A DNA stretch of 64,000 nucleotides from Physella acuta (GCF_028476545.1 NW_026732025.1:350001-414000); one strand, 5' to 3'; positions 35,222-50,246 are shown, counted from the first letter of the stretch. Numbers and translations: made by a program. The notes: generated from the sequence alone by a model not told the origin.

Positions 35222-36169
35222 TCTCAATTCGGATAAATACTTTAGGTAAAAATTTACTTTATTAGTTTTTGTGGAAGATTTTAAGATTTTATACAAGTGT
35301 TTTCGTTTAGTATAATTTATGACAAATATTTTTTGAACAAAGTGGATTTTATTAGATTGGCTTTCTCAAAATAAATATGACAAAATTTCATAAAAATACA
35401 GTTTTCATTGAAATGAATGCCATCCGTTAATTTAACCTAACGCAACGAAGTCTAAAGCAAATCAAATATTGTCCAAGAGTGAACCGAACCCACGCCTTTG
35501 ATCACCTTCACTTGCCGTCTGCCATGCACCAGACCAGATTGTCAACATTCAAAAAATTAGATCACATTTTTCCCGAACATCTAAAAAATTATGCTATTTA
35601 CCAACGATCGCGCGTCCCGTTTATTCAAACACAACACGGTATTTTGCACGCCATTGTTTAATTTTTCAGTTAATGAATGCGTCGCAACTGCGAGTGGTGC
35701 GCAAGTGATTGGCGCGCAAACGATCGGTGCGCAAACCCGCTATTTGAACAAAACCTATTTGAATACTACAGGACTCTGAATTTTATTACACCTTCGCCTG
35801 CGATTGTGTCCCTTTAGATTTTTTTTTATTCCGGTTAACTTTTGTTTTAATCTCCCTTTTCATCGCGTCATTGTGGGTTAGTTCCCCTGCTACCCAGAAT
35901 CCTTTCTGCCTCACCAGAATACAAAAATTAATCGTTGGTGACAGTTGAATAACAGGTCCGTTTTTGAATGATTTTTATCCGTTCCCCCAATGCACCACAG
36001 CAGCTCATGCTAAGCATAAAAAATAATAACAAAACGCCTAGATCGAAACAATGACAATATTTTATTGGAAGACTCTCCAATTTTTTTTGTTGGCCATCTA
36101 GTTTGGTGTTGATAAATATAAATGTCAATTTACTGTACAAATATATTTATACCTGTTTGTACATAGAAG
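35222..36169. other. Unique AT-rich sequence
   Basis: Contains a short GGTGCGCAAACGATTGG-like triplicate at 35693-35745. No gene was recognised. Confidence 0.5.
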
Positions 36170-36177
36170 CTTTTATA

Positions 36178-36397
36178 CAGATTTTCTTCCAGGCATCTCT
36201 TCGGGGGGCAGCCCCCCCCCCCCCCCCCGAAATTTTGTTACCGCCCCCCGAACGAAATGAAATTTATATAATTTATATAGAAGATATATACTTTTAACAG
36301 TGTCCGCCCCCCGAAGAAAGTTTACCGCCCCCCCCCCCCCGAAGATTTCAAGTGCCCCCCCCCCCCCTCCGGAGAAAAAAGTCTGGAAGAAACACTG
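36178..36397. mobile_element. hAT-like MITE, 220 bp, exact 8-bp target duplication
   Basis: Left end CAGATTTTCTTCCAGGCATC; right end GTCTGGAAGAAACACTG, imperfectly inverse. CTTTTATA flanks both sides (36170-36177 and 36398-36405). The interior has three C-tracts (near 36212, 36330 and 36355) interspersed with CCCCCCGAA phrases and an AT-rich centre. No coding capacity. The 8-bp duplication and CAG...CTG ends support the hAT assignment. Confidence 0.8.
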
Positions 36398-37407
<1,010 letters not shown>

Positions 37408-37415
37408 TTTGTAAT

Positions 37416-37746
37416 CAGGGGCATAGCGAGGGGGGGGGGGGGCGGGGGTGCGGACCGCACCGGGTGACACCATTTAGGGGGGTGACACCAAGGCAAAAAG
37501 TAGCAGAATATATAGAGAAAAACTTGAGGGGGGGGGGGGTGCAAATCGAAAGTTTGCGGGGGGGGGGTGCAAATTGAAACTTGACGGGGGGGGGGGGGTG
37601 CAAATCGAAAACTTGAGGGGGGGGGTGCAAATAGCAAATTTGAAAGTTTGTTCCCGGTAAGGGTCGCTACGCCACTGGGGGGGAGGGGGGGGGGGTGACA
37701 CCATTAAGTGCCGCACCGGGTGACACCCGACCTCGCTACGCCACTG
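37416..37746 (-). mobile_element. C-rich hAT-like MITE, 331 bp, exact 8-bp target duplication
   Basis: Ends are CAGGGGCATAGCGAGG and CCTCGCTACGCCACTG, inverted repeats of each other. TTTGTAAT flanks both sides (37408-37415 and 37747-37754). The interior, read on the minus strand, holds four modules of the type ACTTTCGATTTGCACCCC with variable C-tracts, bracketed by GGTGTCACCCGGTGCG phrases. Same family and similar length as 50247-50578 but in the opposite orientation. Pro/His-rich frames on the minus strand are compositional. Confidence 0.9.
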
Positions 37747-37789
37747 TTTGTAATTCCTTAATTGAATGGGCTAGCTATAACTGAATTCA

Positions 37790-38090
37790 CTATGAATTTG
37801 ACTAATGTAATTATGAATGTTATCTAGGTTCACCAAAATAAAACTCAGGTGACTTTAATTAGCTCTGAAATCACCAAAATATTAGTCACAAAATTTTAAT
37901 TAGCGCTGAAATCACCAAAATATTAACCACTTGACTTTAATTAAAGGCAAGATCACCATCATATACTTAGGTGACTTCAACTAGCAGTCAGATCACCTAG
38001 TTACTTCAAATAGCAGTCATATAGTTGACTTCAACTAGCAGAGAGGTTATCTTCAGTTAACAGTGAGATTATCTAGGTGGATAAATAAGC
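37790..38090. repeat. Degenerate minisatellite
   Basis: Loose repeats of TAATTAGCTCTGAAATCACC and GACTTCAACTAGCAGTCAG, spaced about 30-45 bp. Confidence 0.6.
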
Positions 38091-38509
38091 GTTTAATTGA
38101 AGTTAAATTCTCAAGTTGACATAATTGGAGATAGCTGCCTGCGTTAAAATCCTAAACTCATTCAAAAGTAGAATTGTAACTTTAAAAAGAAATCAATTAA
38201 TAAAATAAGTAAACGGCCGTGCTAGTGTAAACATTTTGAAATGTGTAGGTATTAAGTATAATGTTGACTACTGACAGTTAATACATAGACTAACTATGCA
38301 CTTAAATACCGGAACCTATTAATACTACCTCGGTGTTAAGTGAGATTAACAAGTTTTAATCGATTTGTGTTAATCCTTGATCTGTTGCACAGATTAACGT
38401 TAGCAGAATGTATGTGTCAACTGAAGGAATGGTGTGATTAACACATTGACGTTATTTTGTGTTGATAATCTGATTACCATAAGTATGTGTAGCATTACAT
38501 GTGAGGGAT
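38091..38509. other. Unique AT-rich sequence
   Basis: No gene, repeat or motif was recognised. Confidence 0.5.
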
Positions 38510-39250
38510 TTCACTAGTGTATTCTACTGTAGTACCTGTGTATTCTTCTGTTGTATTAGTATGTTGTAATACAGGTACTAATGTGTTTTACTGTAGTACT
38601 TGTGTGACTACAGTACTCGAGTGTTCTACTACAGTTCTAGTATGTTCTATAGCAGTACTTGTATTTTCTACTATTGTACTTGTGTGTTTTACTACAGTAC
38701 TAGTATGTTCTACTAGAGTAATTGTATGTTATACTACAGTAATAATGTGTTTTACTGCAGTACTTGTGTGTTCTACTACAGTACTAGTATGTTCTACAGC
38801 AGTACTTGTATTTTCTACTATTGTACTTGTGTGTTCTACTACAGTTCTAGTATGTTCTACAGCAGTACTTGTATTTTCTACTATTGTACTTGTGTGTTTT
38901 ACTACAGTACTAGTATGTTCTACTAGAGTAATTGTATGTTATACTAAGTAATAATGTGTTTTACTGCAGTACTTGTGTGTTCTACTACAATACTAGTATG
39001 TTCTACTAGAATAATTGTATGTTCCACTACAGTACTAATGTGTTTTACTGCAGTACTTGTGTGTTCTACTACAGTACTGGTATGTTCTACTACAGTACTG
39101 GTATGTTCTACTACAGTACTAGTATGTTCTACTACAGTTCTAATGTGTTTTACTGCAGTACTTGTGTGTTCTACTACAGTACTGGTATGTTCTACTACAG
39201 TACTAATGTGTTTTACTGCAGTCGTTGTGTGACAACAGTACTGTTGTGTT
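38510..39250. repeat. 21-bp minisatellite, about 35 units
   Basis: Units such as TATGTTCTACTACAGTACTGG alternate with TGTGTTTTACTGCAGTACTTG. The 21-bp period was read directly. The dyad-like AGTACT or AGTACTAGTA is common. Because 21 is divisible by three, two frames stay open as seven-residue peptide repeats. A block of about 126-130 bp is also repeated (38646-38770 resembles 38772-38900). Confidence 0.93.
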
Positions 39251-40799
39251 GGACGCGTTGATCATTGTGTAATCTAATTGGTATTCGACATCTAGGCTAA
39301 ACTATAGTAGAGATAATCCGCGTTTTTTTTTTAAAAATAATTGTGTATGTAAACATACCATGTGACTATATCCAGCCAATCTCATAAGAGCAGGTTAACT
39401 CGGACCTTCCCAATCACTCGAATCGTAATCTATACATATCAATACAATGCTATATAACTAGACCACATCGGATGTTAGCAATTTATCGAAATTCTCTCGC
39501 ACTGAATCAGAGAAATAAAAACTTCAAACACAATTTCTTTGTTGATTTTTTAAAATGATTTTTACACGATTCTAAACACATTCAAGTGAACTGTTTTAAA
39601 ATAACTAAAAAACAGAACAGGTAAAGAGAAGAAAAATACAGTTTTGTGGGGGGAAAAAATGAACAACTGGGCAATAGGAAGAAAATCTTTGTTTAGTAAT
39701 TTAATGCAAAACTCTGCATTGTCCGCGCTCGTATTTCAAGTGGTGGAAACAAGGCAAGGATCAACCCAAATTCGCTACATGTTCCAGCATCGATCAGCCG
39801 CGCGCGCTATGGAGCGTGTAAACAGCACGCAGATCCCCAGCTTGACGCAAACAATCAGATCGCCGTCCGCCCTCCACCCGTCGCTCTTTCACGCCCGCTC
39901 GAGGTGGCCAGATAAAAGTCGCTGTCCGCTCACACGGGGCCGGCTCGTAACGCGCCGTGAGCACTTGTTAATACCAGGGTTGACAGATCACAGGGCCCGG
40001 GGAAGGGCCGCAACACAACGGTAAAATGCGGTACACTGCATCAATATTTCACACAGGTAAAGAATGAGGAGGGAAAGAAAGGGAGGTAACGCTCACAAAC
40101 AAAATTTAAAAAAAAAAATAGATACTAATCCCGCAGCAAACTGCCGTTAACTGATGTTGTTTTTTTCTCTCTTGATAAAGTATTATGTTGTAAGATTTTA
40201 AAAAGCAATAAAGGAAGTTATTCATCCTCGTTTTCTTTCTTCTCAGTATCGGTTCGTCCGCCATGCATTTTTAAAATCTTTTTTAAAAAAAGTAATTCAT
40301 ATGTAATCGATATTTATAAAAGAATTAATTTTGCAAGCATTTGATCAGAGGCTGAAGAATTCACTGCATTCGATAACAGCTAGCCGATAGCTGGGGGGAT
40401 GAAATTTGCTTTTTAAAGGATCAATGATGGAGGGGAAGAAAATCGATAGCTTCTGCTGATACATTTGATTTATTTGCAGGGTTATGGCACTTGATATGAT
40501 CGCGTAGGGTGGGCAATGGGTGTGGTTGAGGGGGGGGGGGAGCCCGACAGAAAACATAGCCGGCGATAATTTGACGCCACCAAGTCGTGCTCGGCTTTCA
40601 TCTATAGGTCAGATGATCACGTGATACTCGCTGGCCAACGGCTTCAGTTTGACGTGGTCCAGGTGGCGAAACGTCGAGGGCAGTGCTGAATTGAGGGGAG
40701 ATAATGTGGCGGTATCAAATATAATGCTAGATGCTACGATATTAGTTTTTTGAAGTTTTTTGCACACTGTACACGATATTATTTATGTGTGTTTCGTTA
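39251..40799. other. Unique sequence with a GC-rich patch, no gene recognised
   Basis: 39715-40015 is GC-rich with a 126-codon open frame on the plus strand. Its sequence shows no domain I recognise, and the patch has CpG-rich words such as GCCGCGCGCGC. A G-run lies at about 40530. Confidence 0.45.
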
Positions 40800-41060
40800 T
40801 TTGGGGACATACAGTCATTGGTGACATTCGTTCAGTGGTGTCATAAAGTCATTGGTGACATTCGTTCATTGGTGTCATAGAGTCATTGGTGTCATAGAGT
40901 CATTGGTGACATAGACTTATTGGTGTCATAGTATCATTAGTGTTCTTACAGCTATTGGTGTCTTTTACAGATGTTGGTGTCGCACAAATGTTAGTGTCCA
41001 CACAAATGTTGATATCCACAGAAATGTTGGTGTTGTACAAATATTGGTGTCCTCACAAGT
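40800..41060. repeat. Degenerate minisatellite, about 18-bp unit
   Basis: Repeats of AGTCATTGGTGTCATAG and TTCATTGGTGACATTCG, decaying into TGTTGGTGTCCACACAAA to the right. Confidence 0.75.
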
Positions 41061-41319
41061 ATATTATGCGACTAATAGCCAGCTTCGCACATACACCCAC
41101 ACTGCTACCACACACATACACCCAAAACGAAACAAACACCTATCACAAACTTACTCATCCCCTTTTGACACGCCAACATTCATACCTTAACACATCCACA
41201 ATTTTCATACAACCCTTACCCTCAAATGTCTGCATTCATTTAACCCTCGTTGATTAATTGACACAATCTCGATCCACACATTTCCACGTGCTTTATCCGT
41301 AAACAAAAAATTGTTTCTG

Positions 41320-41323
<4 letters not shown>

Positions 41324-41396
<73 letters not shown>
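41324..41396. repeat. (TA)n microsatellite
   Basis: About 73 bases of TA. Confidence 0.95.
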
Positions 41397-42690
<1,294 letters not shown>

Positions 42691-43799
42691 CTTATATAAA
42701 ACAGATGTTGGTGTTGTGAAAGATCTCTCCTCCAATTGTTCACGCCCAACTGACTTGTGTTTAATTAATGAGATAATTAATGAGATTGGATTAAATTTTA
42801 TTTTCCAGAACCCCGATTCCATTAAGTTAATAATTTTACCATGAGATATTGACAAATCGCATGTAGAACATCAGTCACGGCTTGCACGTCCGCAACTTTT
42901 TTTTATATGTTCTCAACACATACGTTTAATCATGGTCGCATTAACTAGCATATAGGAAACACGACTTTATGGTGGGTAGTGGGATGGGGGTGGGGAGAGT
43001 TAGTTGGGGGTGGTGGATGTCAACCCGCCTGGGACTAAAGAAATATTTTTAGCCTTGGAGCTTAGTTTAGAGCTTATCTTCACCGTGTTCTCTTCTGTGT
43101 ATTCAACTGGAACAGGAATATCTTATACGCTATGCATACGGGCAGGAAAAAGGCATTTCTGGGTAGTTGGGATAGGGGCAGGGAGAAGTCATTAGTGCGC
43201 TTCGTTAGAACTTCACTGAAAACATAATTAGCTGATACATCGCGTGCAGTCTTTCACTATCTCAATGTAATTAACCCGTGTAAAAAATTAATCCTTATAT
43301 GTTTTAATTAATTGTAATTAATTTATTCCTTTTCAATAATAACATATGCCTGACTCCCCTCCCCCCTCCCCAATCACTAGTAGCATCACACCCTAGTACC
43401 CCCCCCCCCCCTCCATCACTGACAACTCTGCTTATAATACCACCTCCGGATTTTTAAATTATTGAACACACATTGAATACATCTTTCATTGACCGTTTAA
43501 CATTTTTGTGTAAAAAAAATTTTTTATTAATATTTCTATTTCTCAACTTTCTTTTAATAATCAATGAGAAGAATTTTTTAAAAATACGTTTCAATTTACT
43601 TAAAATGTAACCTGGTGTTTAATTTACTTAGAAGTTTTTGTTACTTTACATCAAACAATTAACTTTTAAAAGTAATCTTTTGAAATTTAACTTTATTTTA
43701 AGTGTGCATTCTTTTTTTTTGCATGTAATTATTTTATTTTACAAATAATATTTGATTTTTCATTTTTAAATGTATTTTTTTTTATTTTACAGGTAAATG
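42691..43799. other. Unique AT-rich sequence
   Basis: C-tracts near 43362 and 43400 and strongly AT-rich DNA at 43440-43799. No gene was recognised. Confidence 0.5.
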
Positions 43800-44060
43800 T
43801 GCTGGGCAAGAGCTACAGCTGCCTGACGCGAGGGTTGCGTCAGACTGACGCAAGGCCTAAACCTGCGCACAATCAGGCTCATCTCCGTCGCTGACTCCCC
43901 CGAGTCATGTCGAATTGTCTCCCCCCTTGAGCTCAAGAGTTATCCCCCCCCTCCCCCACTCCCCCACTCACAGATAACCCGCCAGATGGCCTCACGTGCG
44001 AACAACGCCACGAGTGTAACGGTCACGTGCCGGTTACCTAGGCGACGGCGTCCTCGGCCA
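43800..44060. promoter_or_regulatory. Candidate regulatory island with an RFX X-box
   Basis: GC-rich island in AT-rich DNA. 44033-44046 reads GTTACCTAGGCGAC, a full match to the RFX X-box pattern GTTRCCNNGGYRAC. GGTCACGTGCC lies just upstream and CTCACGTGCG at about 43991. X-boxes of this kind control ciliary and other genes in animals. No downstream exon was recognised, so the target is unknown. Confidence 0.4.
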
Positions 44061-44780
44061 GTTATGATATCTAGTCGGCAAAAACTCACCAACAACATAG
44101 TGGATTCCTTTAAAAAGTCGCAGTGGCAACTCATTTGGTCCAAGTTTTACATTGTCAATTTGGAAGTATCTTGGAAAATCGTTTACCCCTACTAGTCTAT
44201 ATAAAGGTCCCAGATTTGAATATTTCCTTCCTTTTTTTCTCCACCCTGAAAACGTTTTGAATAAAGTAATAAATACGACTAAAACACAGAAAGAGTCACA
44301 GCAGTATAAAAGAAGTGTCGTATATCGTAGTCGCTGTCAAAATTAATATTTCTCTAAAATGTGTATGAATTTTGTTTCTTTTGTTGGTTGCTTGTGAAAA
44401 TAAAACAATGATTTTTTTTTTATTTCAAGAGGTTTCTTGTTATAAGCCCCACTCATATTTAAGCAAACAAATTATAAATAATATAATTTGTAATATTATC
44501 TTTTAAACATCTAATGAAATATATAAAGAAATTTAAAACAGCTGGTTTGGTTATAGAACGTGAAAGTCTCGAGACCGCATAACCACCATGAGTCATCGAA
44601 AGTAGTTTTTAAAAATATAATTCTCATGTTGTTATTCCTCTAAATTTATTCTGCGTTTTAAAATATTATTATTTTTACTATTATATTCATTTATATTGTA
44701 ATTTTACACATAAAAGTGTGTACCCGTGACAAAGAAAACGTATGCTCAGGTAAAACAATACAATTTTAAATAAAATCAAT
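44061..44780. other. Unique AT-rich sequence
   Basis: No gene, repeat or motif was recognised. Confidence 0.5.
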
Positions 44781-44880
44781 CCGCCATCTTGGCGAACAAC
44801 GATGACAGACGGTGTTATCTGCTCGATTCACGCAGGTCTCGTGTCGACCCAACTGGCGAGATCTCGCGATATCTCCAACA
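44781..44880. promoter_or_regulatory. YY1-type motif and TCTCGCGA word
   Basis: CCGCCATCTTGG (44781-44792) is a YY1-type site on the minus strand, often found at animal transcription starts. GATCTCGCGATATC follows near 44860. With the X-box island 740 bp to the left this may be a promoter, but no exon was confirmed. Confidence 0.35.
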
Positions 44881-45002
44881 GTCATCTCTTCTTATCTTCC
44901 ACGATGGAGAGCTCCCTCTTTGTTGGCCCATCTGGAACCGAACCTGCACTTGGTGGCTTTTTTATTAGACGGAAACAGTATGTGGTGATGTTTACGTCGT
45001 TC

Positions 45003-45415
45003 ACGCTGAATATTTGGTCAGTCACGCTGAATTTTTGGTCAGTCACGGTGAATTTTTGGTCAGTCACGGTGAATTTTTGGTCAGTCACGCTGAATTTTTG
45101 GTCAGTCATTGTGAATTTTTGGTCAGTCACGGTGAATTTTTGGTCAGTCACGGTGAATTTTTGGTCAGTCACGGTGAATTTTTGGTCAGTCACGCTGAAT
45201 TTTTGGTCAGTCACGGTGAATTTTTGGTCAGTCACGCTGAATTTTTGGTCAGTCATTGTGAATTTTTGGTCAGTCATTGTGAATTTTTGGTCAGTCACGC
45301 TGAATATTTGGTCAGTCACGCTGAATTTTTGGTCAGTCACGCTGAATTTTTGGTCATTCACTGTGAATTCTTGGTCAGGCAAGCTGAATTTTTGGTCAGT
45401 CACGATCATCTTTAG
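45003..45415. repeat. 21-bp minisatellite, about 19 units
   Basis: The unit is TCAGTCACGGTGAATTTTTGG with CACGCTG and CATTGTG variants. The period of 21 keeps frames open on both strands: a 225-codon plus-strand frame (44802-45479) with NFWSVTV repeats and a 187-codon minus-strand frame (44882-45445) with KFTVTDQ repeats. The unique flanks of these frames show no known domain, so they are most likely repeat artefacts. Confidence 0.93.
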
Positions 45416-45547
45416 GACGATGACGCTTATATTTAGGTCGGCCACATTGGATTCTAGGTTAGTTACGTTAAATGATTAGTTTATAACGCTGAATTTCAAG
45501 TTTAGCTAGCTGGATTTTAGGTTAGTCACACTGCCTTTAGGAAGGTC

Positions 45548-45709
45548 CAGTGGCGTAGCCAGGATCGTCTCAAGGGGGGGGGGGTGGTCCAATTCTTACC
45601 CAGGGACAAACTTTCGATGTGCAGCACCCCCCCCCCCCAACAAACTTTCGATTTGCACCCCCTCCTCTCAAACTTTCGATTTAACACCCCCCCCCTGCCT
45701 ACGCCACTG
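45548..45709 (+). mobile_element. C-rich hAT-like MITE, short 162-bp member
   Basis: Ends CAGTGGCGTAGCCAGG and CTGCCTACGCCACTG. GGAAGGTC flanks both sides exactly (45540-45547 and 45710-45717). The interior has three ACTTTCGATTTGCACC-type modules with C-tracts but lacks the GGTGTCACCCGGTGCG blocks of the 331-bp members. Confidence 0.9.
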
Positions 45710-45717
45710 GGAAGGTC

Positions 45718-46189
45718 TCACTGTTATTAGATAGGTAATGCTGAGTATTAGACAGATAAGGCTGAGTTTTAGATCGGTTAAGTTGAATTTTAGGTAGGTC
45801 ACTCATAATAACAATGGGGTTAAAAAATATTCTTCATTTAAAATAATAAAAACCGTTACTTTGTGTATCTGAATTTTAATGTTACTCTCCATCGAGCTTA
45901 ATTTTTTTCAACTTTTTGGTCTTCAAATCATTCATGCTACACTTATTTTACCTGGATTTTTTTGGTATTTAATTAGCAACAAAAATAAAATAAAAAATCA
46001 GCAATAGGTCTATAGATTATAATCAAGTGAAATAATTAAAACACGGAAGCCACTCTAATAGAGTACCTAAAACGCTATGAAACTCTAAGACATAATTAAT
46101 TTACAAAATTACAGTTTGGTCTTCAAATAATATTCAGGCTACAACAGCTTTTAATATATTAATTAAGGATTTTTTTTTTCTAAATCATT
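45718..46189. other. AT-rich sequence, no gene recognised
   Basis: Loose TAGGTTAGTCAC-type words near 45460-45800 continue the decaying edge of the 21-bp array around the MITE. The rest is unique. Confidence 0.4.
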
Positions 46190-46520
46190 TATTTTGGAGC
46201 GACCGTGTTTGTGATTTGCGTGAGTTTTGACTGGCGCTGTTTGCGCGCCGCGCTGCGTTTAGTATCGGCCGTCAAGCGCGAACCGTGTCGGCAGCAAACA
46301 GTCAATCATGTGTCCATTGAACACGGCCCCGACTACACACGTGTCTCCACGCGCTCCCGCTTGATTGCAGTCACCTGACCTTCGCCCCCGCACGTGGGCC
46401 AACTGGACAGACGACCACTGGGCAGGTGCCTAGCGCGCGTCGTCTTGACGACCGAAAAAAAGCGAGGCAGCCCCCGCGCACGTGCGTTGAGTAGCCACAT
46501 GTCAAAAGTTTTTGACACGC
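46190..46520. promoter_or_regulatory. GC-rich island, possible regulatory DNA
   Basis: CpG-dense DNA with TTTGCGCGCCGCGC near 46229 and CACGTG cores at about 46392 and 46479. Mirrored short open frames lie on both strands. Regulatory function is only inferred from composition. Confidence 0.25.
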
Positions 46521-47133
<613 letters not shown>

Positions 47134-47350
47134 TTTATCTAGAACCAGACTGTCCTAACTCCACTTTTCAAAAATGTTCACAACTTTGCTTTAAAGTTTT
47201 GTTTTCCTAAACATTCCTATATCAACTTTAAGGACTTGGTGAATTTAAAGTGTTGTGTAATTATGGTGAGAGATGTTGCCACGAAATGTTTTGTCATGAT
47301 ACCTTGGTGTATTTAGAACATAACGTTAGAACAGTCTGGATCTAGGTAAG

Positions 47351-47351
<1 letters not shown>

Positions 47352-47428
<77 letters not shown>
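47352..47428. repeat. (TA)n microsatellite
   Basis: About 77 bases of TA, 220 bp right of the previous TA array. Confidence 0.95.
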
Positions 47429-47432
<4 letters not shown>

Positions 47433-49118
47433 TAGTAAGTCAATACTTCTATCACCCACTCAACCATAAATACTTCCATGCACCCATTACTCTATATACC
47501 CATGTGATAAAATATTCATTAATTCTGTACCAACAAAATACATCCGTTTATTTTTTTTTCTTTAATTCACTGGTACAAATAACGCAGACTTTTGAATAAC
47601 CCTTCTTGTAAAGAATCAATAAAACAATGTATTGTAATTATCCTAATCCAGCTCTCGACAGGCAGTCATTAGCTAGGGTTGATTAAAGGATCGAACCCAG
47701 TAATTTGGACGGTCTAATTAAAGTTATTATAACTAATTACTGTGACGCGGAACTGGATCAACAACACCTTTCTTTTCTGTCTCTCTTTCAACTTCACATT
47801 TTTTTTATTCATTTATTTATTTTTTCCACGCTTCTAAAACAAAAATATATAATTTTTAGTTAAAGAATTTTCGAACAAATATTATTTATTATTTATTTCT
47901 TTAAAAAAATTGTTTCACTGTATTTTTTCTTCCAGTTTTTTTACGTTAAATATTAAATAAACATTGACCCTATCGTGACGTTTCCTCAAGTTTTTTCCCC
48001 CCTCCTACTTTGCCGCCATTATGCCCGCGTTCACTATCACAACAATTATACGTCAATTTTGACGTCCAAATCTGCGTCACCCGCTTGCTTTTCTCACGAT
48101 TCCGCTTCCCCCCGACCACCAGATTGTCGGGAAGAACTCGGCTCCCAGAATTAGCCCGCCCCCCTGTCACGGAGATTTCTCGAATCAATATTTTCTCTTG
48201 GAATACACGAAAAAAAAAAAACCCCATCTCCCACTTTCTCGACGTATTTATACAAAAGACCCCCCTTTCTCCCCTCCCTTCCCCCTCCCACCGTTTTTTC
48301 TTGTAAGATCGATCTACTGTTTATTTTAAAGCAAACAAACAAAACGTTTCTAGACCCCACTGAATATCTGCCGAAATAAAGCGATGTCGCCTTAGTTACT
48401 GAAGAGTTTTTTCCCCTTTCTATACTAATCAATCGCCTAGGCCCGTGCCGGCGGGAACTCGGCCTTTAAGAAAAGAACTATTTGCTTTTGATTCGCCCCA
48501 TCTTCACAAGACTTCAATAAATTGTCTTTCCCGCTGGGCCCGTAAAAGGATGAATTTTTTTTTTAAGAATTTTTTTTTCTTCTAGGAAATAAAATAAAAA
48601 GTAGAATCTATATCTCGGGATAGCTCAAGAGATGTCACATAATTAAATGCCCCCTTGGGAATTCCCGGAAAGCTGACTTCCAGTATCGTAGAGTTTACGT
48701 AGTGTTGTGGCAAAAAGTCAATGGATGGCTGCATTAGAGTTTTATAAGTGTACCCTTTGTACGCTCAGTACTTGTGGGCTTTTAAATTAGCTGCTTTCTT
48801 TTTCTCCACATTTTAAAATTAGCTATTTTTTATTTGTTAAAATATTTATTTCTGATTGCATAAGCATTCGCGCTTATTATCCGGTATCGCCAATAACGAT
48901 AATTGATCGCTTAAGTGTGGTGGCAGCGACATATGTGGTGTTGGCGTTCGGATTAGCATGTTTTTTTTTTAAATTTAGTTATGTTAAGGTTGGGTTCAAG
49001 GTTGAAGTGTCGTTAACTGCTGTTTAAAAGAAGCATATTAGCAGCTATTGCTAATCAAGCAATAACAAATATGTGTTGGTATGTTAGCTCATGGATCTCC
49101 ATCTTTTCCCGTTCGTTC
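47429..49118. other. Unique sequence, no gene recognised
   Basis: 48000-48300 is C-rich with mirrored open frames. GCCGCCATTATG at about 48012 resembles a weak YY1 site. No exon was supported. Confidence 0.45.
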
Positions 49119-49300
49119 CCAAGACACAAGGGGCAGATGAAGTAGAGTTAATCTGTTTCAGAGACCTCGCCTTTGCTTTCCTTAACGTGAGTTGGATACT
49201 TATCAGAGCTATGTGGGCTCAGGGACGTTCTACTGATTTGAACCCGGAATCGTACTAGAGACGTTCGGCTTATCAGTCTCTACCGCTAGGCCACGCAGTC
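49119..49300 (-). mobile_element. tRNA-derived SINE copy
   Basis: Reverse-oriented: GGGGCAGATGAAGTAGAGTT, then TTAACGTGAGTTGGATACTT and TCAGAGCTATGTGGGCTCAG, then ATTTGAACCCGGAATCG (B-box side) and CCGCTAGGCCACGC (A-box side). The middle is slightly shortened relative to 32826. Confidence 0.85.
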
Positions 49301-50238
49301 ACATTTGCTCATGGACGCTAACCCATAAAGTCCCAAGTTCAAACCTCGGGCAGATGCGGCTAGATGGCTGGAAACAGAAACCCATCTAAGAGAGACAACT
49401 CCAAAAAAAAAAAAACTGTTGCCTTGTGGTTAGTATTTGACAAAGGCTATAGGACCAAACCCCGAAAGAAAAGCTGGTCGAGATCGAAGTCAACGGCGTA
49501 TATGGCGCAAAAAAAGTTGCCACGAATACTAAATGGTGTTTGGGGAAATCGTGTTCAGCATTACTATTAAGAACGAAGAAGTTTTCATATTTTCATATTT
49601 TACACGAAAAGGTCTTATACTCTCAACTTTCTTTTACAACATGCTTCTTGACCATTCAACTCACGCCGAAAAAAAAATGTGTTTTGTGTTTTGCTATGAA
49701 TATAGGATGTAGAGTTTGTATACTGATCCGGTGCCTCCGATTGGCTGACCTCTGACCTCCAGGGTCACACGTTTTAAAGGATTATCTCCCATAGCTCTAG
49801 TATTTCCCCCGGCCGTGCGGAAGAGGGGTGGCCGATTGATCGAATGTTTGATCCATGCCGGATCTCACGGCACCCGGCACGGGACGCTGGGTCACGTGAC
49901 AATCCCTGACACCGCGACCTTGAGTTTGTCTGTGTCCACACTCCACGGTTTTGATAAGTGAATGATAAACAAAGGTTTAAATAACACGCCGGTCACGTGA
50001 TAACCGTGTTGGGCGTATTTGTTAGGGTGGGAGGAGGGATTCGTACTCAAACACTTGTAGTCATATAAAATATCATCGAGCCGGACTCAGCCATATTGAG
50101 TTAGCAGCATGTCCTATAGAAAATCTAAGAACCGGATATTAATGTATATAACATATAGATTTAATATCAACACTAAAACCATCTTTAGAAAACCTTCTGT
50201 TTTATTTCTTTTCTTACTCTAACACAAGTCGTGCCAGC
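49301..50238. other. Unique sequence, no gene recognised
   Basis: 49800-50000 is GC-richer with CACGTGAC words at about 49893 and 49993. No exon was recognised. Confidence 0.45.
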
Positions 50239-50246
50239 CATAGGAT

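Noticed and set aside
39644-40024. 126-codon plus-strand frame
   Set aside because: The GC-rich composition explains the lack of stops and no family was recognised; kept only as unannotated sequence.
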